The translations under genes were made by a program, and so were the position numbers. A stretch of 64,000 nt of DNA, from contig CAKJVC010000088.1 of the NCBI GenBank assembly GCA_918026815.1, positions 744,001 to 808,000 on the forward strand. The letters are read 5' to 3'. The notes beneath the pieces were generated by a model. The model worked only from the letters and a program-made list of their open reading frames with translations, was not told the DNA's origin and did not search any database. Source of the DNA: Chalara sp. BL73. Taxonomy: Eukaryota > Ascomycota > Leotiomycetes > Helotiales. Of the stretch, positions 56,662-64,000 are shown piece after piece (positions within the stretch are counted from its first letter, which is position 1; each line of letters opens with the position of its first letter).

Positions 56662-56974
56662 GACTTATATCTGATTACGTGCGGTTTTCAGATGTTGGAT
56701 AAAATCCCAAAGTGTTCCAGTCCGTGGTGGAGGTTGGGCACAAAACGTGGAGGCTGAAAGCTGAAAGCTTAACAAAAGTTAAGGTCTCTTCAGGATTTTT
56801 GTGGGTCGGGAGGGGATCCACTCGGAAAAACTTCTAACCGCTCCGGGCACCGATCTCGCCTACTATCACTCTTTGATCGGGACCACTAGAGCTGACTCAC
56901 CACAAAGCTATTCAGGTCAATTGCTGAATAGTAAAATGTTCAATTGATTTGGACATTGTCCTATCACTCCAGTC
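56662..56974. promoter_or_regulatory. Divergent promoter between KHDC4-like gene and ILV6
   Basis: 313 bp between the two start codons. It holds a perfect TGACTCA site close to ILV6, listed separately. Confidence 0.6.
56893..56899 (+). promoter_or_regulatory. TGACTCA site (Gcn4/Cpc1-type) upstream of ILV6
   Basis: A perfect palindromic-type TGACTCA, 76 bp before the ILV6 start codon. Gcn4 (Cpc1/CpcA in filamentous fungi) activates amino-acid biosynthesis genes through this sequence during starvation, and ILV6 is a classic target type. Binding is inferred. Confidence 0.65.
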
Positions 56975-57992
56975 ATGGCTTCTCGAAAGGCCATCCTGTC
57001 GCTTTCACGACGGGCAGCGCTATCAAGCTCTAAATCAGCCTTCATTCAGCAAGCACGGACTGAATCGACTTCATCTTCTACCTCAGCTCTAGCCTACAAA
57101 GCACTCCACCGTCGCATTTCTCCTCTGCCGGCCTCAGATGCACCTCCATCTTGGTCACCTCAAGCCGCTGTATCCAATATTCTTTATAACACTCCGTCTC
57201 CCTCTACCACTCCACCAAAACGCCATGTGCTCAACTGCCTCGTACAGAATGAGCCTGGCGTGCTGTCTCGTGTCTCTGGCATTCTAGCTGCACGGGGATT
57301 CAACATTGATTCCCTCGTTGTCTGCCGCACAGAAATCGATGAACTCTCTCGAATGACTATTGTGCTCTCTGGTCATGACGGAGTTGTGGAGCAAGCACGT
57401 CGCCAATTGGAAGATCTGGTGCCAGTCTGGGCGGTTTTGGACTATACCGATGCTCCTCTCGTACAACGTGAGCTTCTCCTTGCCAAAATCAACATTCTGG
57501 GTCCAGAGTATTTTGAGGAGCTGCTTCAGCATCATAGGGAGATAACAGCAAATGATACCAAGAGTTTGGAAGATCAGGAAAAATGGGCATCCCAACGACT
57601 AGAGGATGCTCAGAACAGCGAGGATTTCCACCCAAGCAAACTCCCAAAGAGTGAGGCTATGAGGCTGAAGCATGAGCATTTGCAACAAATTACGTACTTC
57701 ACGCATCAGTTCAAAGGAAAGGTTTTGGACATCAGCACAAACAGTTGTATTGTTGAGCTGTAAGAATTACTGGACATATTTACAAGCCATATATACTAAT
57801 ACTTTAAATAGTTCTGCAAAGCCAACCAGAATTGACCACTTTATCAAGCTTATCTCTCCTTTTGGTATTCTAGAATCTGCACGGACGGGTCTGATGGCTC
57901 TGCCACGCTCACCTCTTCTAGATGGTGCTGATGAAGAACTAATTAAGGATGCTGATGATATTGTGGATGCCAGCACTCTCCCACCAGGGTAA
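56975..57992 (+). CDS. ILV6: Acetolactate synthase regulatory (small) subunit
   Basis: Regulatory subunit of acetohydroxyacid synthase, the first common step of valine, leucine and isoleucine synthesis; gives valine feedback control; mitochondrial. Exons are 56975-57759 and 57812-57992 (321 aa). The presequence is Ser/Arg/Ala-rich (MASRKAILSLSRRAALSSSK). The ACT domain starts HVLNCLVQNEPGVLSRVSGI and continues AARGFNIDSLVVCRTE, with LSRMTIVLSG. The C-terminal domain has GKVLDISTNSCIVEL then KPTRIDHFIKLISPFGI and ARTGLMALPRSP. A TGACTCA site lies upstream. Confidence 0.96.
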
Positions 57993-58319
57993 AGCGTTTA
58001 ACTTGCCACACAGAAGGAATATTCAGTGATAGTGGAATTGGAGTTGGCGCATTACTACTCGAGAACGCGAAGGCGTATTTGCTTTGAAAAGTTCAAGGAA
58101 AGTCCGGATGTTGTATATACATCACCTTCGTGTTCTCTCTGCGAGGGCCCGCTGTCCGCGGAGGTCAAATGATACATCATAATAATTATTGATAAACCAC
58201 GTTCCCCTCTTCCCGTCCTACCCAGTTCCCATGTCCTTGATTGTAAACACCTCCAATATCCCAAGCCAGAACGCCTATTTACAGAGTGGTTTAACCAAAG
58301 TGATAAATGAAACCTGGCT
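57993..58319. terminator. Convergent 3' region between ILV6 and TAG1-like gene
   Basis: 327 bp between facing stop codons. No gene or repeat was recognised. Confidence 0.5.
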
Positions 58320-61152
58320 CTAGAATCGGATGCTTGCACCAATTCCTGAACCAGCATACCAAATAGTCTCTTTGAATTGACCCAATCTAATCCCGACCGT
58401 TCCTTTTGCATCTAGTTTTAACGTTCCTCCGAGAGCACTCTTTAAAGCATCATATCCCACGGAACCAACAGACCATTCAACAGGAAGTTTAGGAGATTGA
58501 CTGGCTCCAGGAGGAACTTTAAAGGGGAGATCGTAGTCGATCGTCCCAACTGGCTCGGTGTGGTTATACAAAGCTGTAGCATTTATCTCCTCCACAAAAA
58601 GAGTACTATACTTGAGTGGAGAAAGAAGCGTGAATTGCGCAGTTGATGTGAAAACATGAAATGTGGCATCCTTGATAAAGTGAGGCTTGTTGTCGTCTTC
58701 ACCATCAGGAGGATCATTGCTAGGAGATGAAAATCGGGGTGCTGGAACTGTAATTGTGAAGTCTTTGAGAGCTTTCCCAATGTTCGGTTCATTGGGAAAT
58801 GTTTTCTCGTGTGCCTGAAAGGATAACGTGGTGTTATAGCCAGAAACATACTGAGAAAGCAATTCGCGCCCAATTGCAACGGCGCGCTTCCCACCAAAAC
58901 TTGCAGGATCCCAAGTAGCCTCTACTAGAATGTCGGTATTATTTCCTGGTTTGACAATGATATTTCTAGCTGTTGCATCGCCGATAATAGAACCATTGTT
59001 GAGTATATGAATGTTGACATAACCGACTTCTGCGGAATAAACCGTGGGATTGGTGAAGTTGACTCGTGCTTGGAGGTTCAGAGAAGTTCTGCTGGTGCTT
59101 AGAATTTTTAAATCACCAACTTGAGGTTTCAGGCTGGCGAAACTCGTGCCATTGGAGATCGCTAAATCTCGTCAGCTTTGGTGCAGTCGAGCTGAAAGTA
59201 CTGGAAATGGCAATCTAACCATTTACAGGAACAAGACCTTCTGCAGGTAGCTCTTTCACGACCAGCTTGCCTAACACAGTGACGATTTCGACATCGACAA
59301 GCGCTGCAACCTTGAGATCAATACGGTCCCCGCTTACGTATTTTAAAACAAGTTTCTGAAGGACAGCATCGTCAGTGATGTGCAGTGGCGCTTTCTCTAT
59401 CCGGGATTGTATTTTCAATAGTGCAGCTCCCCCGTCTTTGGGTTCTATTCGTTCTGATGTAGCATTTTGCCACTTCTTGAGATCAAGGACACCTAACTTC
59501 TCTTTCCGATAGAGAACATCTGCACTGGCTCTGACCCCGGTAATGTTGACGCCGAAATTCATTTCTTTTGGCAACCCAGCAATGACAACAACGTTTCCAG
59601 ACACCGCAGGTTCCTCATCTGGATCGGCAAAGAAACTAGGGAAATGGAATTTTGAGTCCGTCAAGGTAAAGCTCTTTATGAGCTTATCAAATGTACGCCC
59701 TGGAAACGGTACTGGAATCGTAATACTGGACATAATCGCCGAGACCCACTCTGGTGTTTCTGGTGAAGGTAGACTCGATCCCCGTATAAAAATGGTTGTA
59801 TCATTGCCATGAATATAATCAGCAAGTAGAAGATCCAAAGGTGATGATTTAGAATTAGGACAGGTCTGTAGTAATGATTGTGGCAGATCGCGCACAATAC
59901 CACCAGCATCAACGTTCACATATTTATATGGTTCAATTGTGATGACACCAGTTGTAGCATCAGCAAGACGAATGTATGGGTCTTGCTGACCACAATTTGA
60001 CACAAGAATATCGAAGCTCAACGGCGGAATTATCAATCCAATGGGGTAGCTATTCGCCACCGTTATCGAAACGTCAGCACCCATACCGCGTCGTCCATTA
60101 GTCGAGACGGGAACTTCGTGAATGTTTAGACGAGTGATGTTATACTCAGGAACTGAGGGAATGTCATTGCCTGTAAGGTTTTGTTAGCCAAATTAACTCC
60201 CTTGTACCCAACGAGTGGTAGTCCAATACAATAAATAGGCTTCTGTACACTTGAGCTAGACCATCGTAATAAGGATTTAACATTTTCGTTAAACTAACGA
60301 TTTCTCTCCGAAATACAGTGACGAAAAGGAATGGTAGAGATCTTGACCTTTAAGAACGAGTGATTCTGAAATATGCTGACTTCCAAGATGCAGCAAGCCT
60401 GACTTCAATGCCACGGTAGCTTTACCGGTGACCCTAACATTCGCAAGTCGGCCCCCAAGCCATTCGTTCGCCATTTGCTTGATGCCCTTCACATCTCCAG
60501 GTTCAAGATCAGCCAGAAAGTCGATACTTGTAGTGTGGCCATTCCTTATATCGACAACAATCGATGGCACAGCGGCAGTACCAAGTAAGATATTTCCATA
60601 TTCTGGAAGGTAGACCTCCACGATCGACTTCTCGCTTTGAACTTTGCGGGCTAGCCAAGTACCAAATCGTCCAATATTTCGAATGTCTTTATTCTTGACT
60701 CTCTTCGCATCCATGTGAAAGTTGGCTTGAACCCTGGCGATGACACCTTTAGATGTAAATTCGTGTATGGATAGGCTCGTCGGTTCAATAACAACTGCCT
60801 CCTTGGCATATTCTTCAAGAACGGTTGGCGCAAAGAATGCACCCAGTATGATAGCTATGATAGCAATTCCGAGAATAGTGACAGCGACAATCGTGGGCCA
60901 TCGCCGCCCACCCTTCTTCGACGGGTTTTGCAGGGACCGTAAAGAGGCGGCGGCAGAAGATTGCAACAGTGGCCTAGCCTCATCCCCTTCTTCAGTATCT
61001 GCTTCCGCAGCACCATATCCCGGAGATGAGTCGTTCTGCGAGAGCAGAGATATGTGTTCGGGAGATCTATCTGATCCATTTGAGTGCCTCGAGTGCGTCG
61101 AGGCAGGACGGCTTGTCCTCCGTGTAGGTGTGGATGACAGATCTTGGGACAT
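58320..61152 (-). CDS. TAG1: Tag1-like vacuolar membrane protein (DUF3712)
   Basis: Yeast Tag1 is a vacuolar membrane protein needed to terminate autophagy during prolonged starvation. Exons: 61152-60348, 60170-59220 and 59161-58320; total 2,598 nt, 865 aa. The N-terminal 80 residues are Ser/Arg-rich and cytosolic, and one transmembrane helix lies at about 86-108 (TIVAVTILGIAIIAIILGAFF). A large luminal part follows, with repeated beta-rich DUF3712/LEA-like modules and many N-glycosylation sequons (NIT, NDT, NAT, NGT). Recognisable blocks are VPEYNITRLNIHEVP, MGADVSITVANSYPIG and, near the end, PVEWSVGSVGYDALK. The donor of intron 1 (GTCAAG) was chosen because it alone keeps the frame; the more obvious GTTAGT at 60298 does not. 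Confidence 0.85.
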
Positions 61153-61583
61153 GTTCGAAAGGATATTGTGAAGCGAGCATGGGCGGAGTGAATTTTGCCT
61201 GACGTCCAGCGTAACAGTGGAGTATAGGAAGTAGTCACCCTCTCCGAGTGTGGTGAAGGTCAGTTATAGATTTCGGAAGATGGCCGAGAGAATTGACTGA
61301 CGACACCGATAGGCAGCCCAGACTTGGATGGGGAGGAGCCAGGGCAACCATTCGCGGGGTGATAGGCATGCCAAGACCTTTCGTTCCTGAGTTTATGCAA
61401 GCTGCAGCTCTGTTTATCGCTGTGACTCAAAGAACTTTTGCGGTGCAAGAAAAACCAAAGATTATTCGAGAGGGTATTTGAACACTCTTTCTTCCCAGTC
61501 ATCTATCTCTCAGCTGGTTCTGTAGGTCATTTGGGTTCGATAAATCTGTTAACCCTCTCAATTGAGTTTTAGCAAACGACTTT
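61153..61583. promoter_or_regulatory. Divergent promoter between TAG1-like gene and ARG3
   Basis: 431 bp between start codons, holding a TGACTCA site. Short frames within it are not credible genes. Confidence 0.6.
61423..61429 (+). promoter_or_regulatory. TGACTCA site (Gcn4/Cpc1-type) in the TAG1-ARG3 promoter
   Basis: A perfect TGACTCA, 154 bp before the ARG3 start and 270 bp from the TAG1-like start. ARG3 is a standard general-control target. Binding is inferred, as is any effect on the divergent gene. Confidence 0.65.
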
Positions 61584-62804
61584 ATGATGGCACCGACAAG
61601 CTCTATCCGAAATTTACGAACAGTGCTGAAGCAAATATCGAACTCTCAAAAAAGAACATATGCTTCAGGTTCAGCCTCACCAGCTTCACCAGCTACATCC
61701 CCATTTGCACCTCGTCATTTTCTATCGATCGCAGATCTTACACTCACTGAACTAGCAACTCTAGTCCGTAATGCTTCATCTCACAAAACCGCAATTAAGT
61801 CAGGCTCAATCCCACATGCCCTGAGGGGAAGTCTTAATGGCAAGACTGTTGCAATGATGTATGTGCAGAGGCCAAATCACTGGGATTAATAAGGGGTTCC
61901 GTCCGATTTGCACCCATTTCCTCAATTTTAGTTTATGAGAATCTCCGCTAACTCTTATCTTAGGTTCAACAAACGCTCTACCAGAACCAGAGTCTCGACT
62001 GAGTCAGCCGTAGCAATAATGGGCGGACATCCAATGTTCTTAGGAAAAGATGACATTCAATTGGGGGTGAATGAGTCACTGTATGATACCTCACTCGTAA
62101 TATCATCCATGACATCTTGCATGGTGGCACGAGTAGGTCCACATTCAGATGTAGCAGATCTAGCAAAGCACTCTTCCGTTCCGGTTATAAATGCTCTTTC
62201 CAACGACTATCACCCTCTACAGACCATCGCCGACTTTCTCACAATACATGATGCATTCCCTAGCTCCTCTTCATCACTCACCGCCTCATCTCTCGGGCTT
62301 GATGGCTTGAAGATTGCGTGGATTGGAGACTCGAACAATGTTCTCTTTGACCTAGCAATTGGAGCGTTAAAGCTAGGTGTCAACATATCTGTTGCCTCTC
62401 CAGAAGGCTTCACGATTCCTCAATCTATGCTTGAGACTATTCAAGCTTCGACAAAAGGTGTATCCTCTCCGGGCACCATCACACAGACCCAGGTTCCAGA
62501 AGAGGCTATCAAAGATGCCGATATCCTTGTGACAGATACCTGGGTGTCCATGGGCCAAGAAGAAGAGACCGCAAGGCGTTTGAAGGCATTTAGCGGCTAT
62601 CAAATCACTAACGAACTCGCGAAACGTGGTGGTGCCAAAGAGGGATGGAAATTCATGCACTGCTTGCCAAGACACCCAGAAGAGGTTGCTGACGACGTTT
62701 TTTATAGTCCAAGGAGCTTGGTATTTCCAGAGGCGGAGAACAGGTTGTGGGCTGCGATATCAGCTTTGGAAGGATTCGTGGTAAATAAAGGAAACATCGT
62801 TTAA
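61584..62804 (+). CDS. ARG3: Ornithine carbamoyltransferase
   Basis: Makes citrulline from ornithine and carbamoyl phosphate in arginine synthesis; mitochondrial in filamentous fungi. Exons are 61584-61858 and 61964-62804 (371 aa from the first ATG; a second ATG follows directly at 61587). The N-terminus (SSIRNLRTVLKQISNSQKR) is a matrix presequence. The carbamoyl phosphate site FNKRSTRTRVS is completed across the intron, whose branch sequence is GCTAAC. Also present: GGHPMFLGKDDIQLG, the ornithine-binding loop ADILVTDTWVSMGQE, and the catalytic FMHCLPRHPEEVADDVF with the key Cys. Confidence 0.97.
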
Positions 62805-63029
62805 GCGAATACCAAAAAGTTATGAGCGAAACGTGGCGATAATATTGTATTTAGTTATGAGCAAAGCTCAATATTTGGTGGGGCCTGCCTATTTGTAACT
62901 CCCACACTGGACCCAAAGGTGACCTGCTTCTGTAGCGCTGTAAAGGGAATGTCAAACTTGACTTTGCTTCCAGATTACTCGGTTCATGCGGTCAACGATT
63001 ATTAGCACAGGTATTAATGAAGCAATAGC
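62805..63029. terminator. Convergent 3' region between ARG3 and the SWIM-RING gene
   Basis: 225 bp between two facing stop codons. Nothing else was seen. Confidence 0.5.
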
Positions 63030-64000
63030 TCAGTAAACATCTTCATCATCATACCCGTAATCGCCATATCTGCTGTATTGTTGACGCATAACCCAATATG
63101 GGTGATAGCTGCTCATGTCTCTTTGAGTGGAAAGTCCCAGCTGACCAGCGACATTGATATATCCTTCCTAAAAACTTAACGTCAGAAATGCCATGAAATT
63201 TGAGGTTTGAGAATATATAGAAACGCAGAGAGCCTCTGGCATACCTCATTCAGAACGCCATCACTGGTTCTCGCAATTCTTTTGACGCTATCTTCATCGC
63301 CTTTCCACGGTGTCCGGCAGAAGACGCATTTCACCTGCCCAGCCTTTGACTTGGCCCACTGCTCAAAACACTGTCGATGAATATTATTTCCGCAAGCTGC
63401 TTTGCACCAAATAACGTCCTCGTCTTCTTCAAATCTAGGCAGGTTCTGTCAGTGACCCATTTAATAAAATACATATAGATGAATTAAGCTTACTGCATGA
63501 CACAAACTGGACAATCACCCTCCACTGGCTTGCGAGAACATTCTGTGTCTGTGACACCCGATGTTTCACTATCTGAAGAAGACTGAGGGGTATGGGGTGC
63601 GTTCTCAAAAATCTCCGCCAGCTCAGTGCTGAGCAAAGCCAACTGGTAAGCTAAATCGTCTCGTGCCTTCAAGACGTTTACCATGACCTAGATTTATATT
63701 AATGAACGCTCAGTATGTAGTTATCCTTATTTACATAGATAATATGCTTGCATTGGTTCCCTTTCTTAGCATCTGGACAAGTACAACTTGGAATTTTGTT
63801 GATTGTGACTTGGTAAATCTGAAAATAGCAATTAGGTCTGCACAGACAGAGGCATAATGCCTACTTACATTACCGGTGCTACCAGCAATATCAAAGACCT
63901 CTTCGAATTCTTCATTGGTTCGATTGCGATCAATCAAAAACATACGTTGAGTTCTAACGCGATCAAGCCTTTCAACATATGTCCCAGGAGGCTGAGCACG
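63030..64000 (-). CDS. SWIM and RING zinc-finger protein, probable E3 ubiquitin ligase; 5' end outside window
   Basis: The C-terminal part of a multi-exon gene entering from the right edge. Readable pieces in order: RAQPPGTYVERLDRVRTQRM and IDRNRTNEEFEEVFDIAGS; a SWIM motif, SCTCPDAKKGNQCKHIIYV (CxC...CxH); then a RING-type finger, CPVC followed by EDEDVIWCKAACGNNIHRQC, FEQWAKSKAG and CVFCRTPW. It ends YGDYGYDDEDVY with TGA at 63032-63030. SWIM plus RING on one chain is typical of ZSWIM2/MEX-like ubiquitin ligases; the target is unknown. Introns are short (for example at about 63868-63821). Confidence 0.85.

Overview
The window is nuclear DNA of a filamentous ascomycete (Pezizomycotina). Genes carry short GT-AG introns with CTAAC/CTGAC-type branch points, and the gene set is typical of that group: KEI1, a three-domain sulfite reductase beta subunit, an EF-hand external NADH dehydrogenase, KGD4, COX8 and a DENN-C1 protein. 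The family content feels closest to Leotiomycetes (Helotiales), but this is an impression, not a measurement. No prokaryotic, CRISPR, viral or rDNA sequence was seen.

Layout. 1-5 kb: 5' part of the sulfite reductase beta gene (minus strand), split by a 1,509-nt intron that holds a decayed, same-strand gene with a GIY-YIG-like stretch and C2H2-like fingers. 6-9 kb: KEI1 and NOP53 (minus). 9.4-10.3 kb: YPT6 (plus). 10.9-14.7 kb: external NADH dehydrogenase and GID8 (minus). 15.5-17.4 kb: uridine kinase with a UPRT-like domain (plus). 17.8-19 kb: zinc alcohol dehydrogenase with two GC-AG introns (minus). 19-21.5 kb: gene-poor, with a tRNA-Val. 21.5-24 kb: divergent MVD1 and cytochrome c heme lyase. 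24-29 kb: an RUS1/DUF647 protein and an unrecognised 733-aa protein (minus). 29-33.5 kb: sparse, with KGD4. 33.5-38.7 kb: MED18, COX8 and MTR4. 40.7-44.1 kb: DENN-C1 protein. 46-47 kb: TRAPPC13-like gene.

47-53.8 kb reads as an accessory island: a truncated piggyBac-type transposase, a lone F-box-like gene with a Cys-rich tail, a broken secreted-protein gene and about 2.9 kb of apparently empty AT-rich DNA. From 53.8 kb housekeeping genes return: a small SET protein, a KHDC4-like two-KH RNA-binding protein divergent from ILV6, a TAG1-like vacuolar protein divergent from ARG3, and a SWIM-RING protein running off the right edge.

The genes do not form a pathway cluster; they are mostly independent housekeeping loci in divergent or convergent pairs. 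Two amino-acid biosynthesis genes (ILV6, ARG3) each have a perfect TGACTCA (Gcn4/Cpc1 type) site in a promoter shared with a divergent neighbour. Exon structures below were built by hand from splice consensus, reading-frame continuity and remembered family sequences; where all exons lie in the window the summed length is divisible by three.
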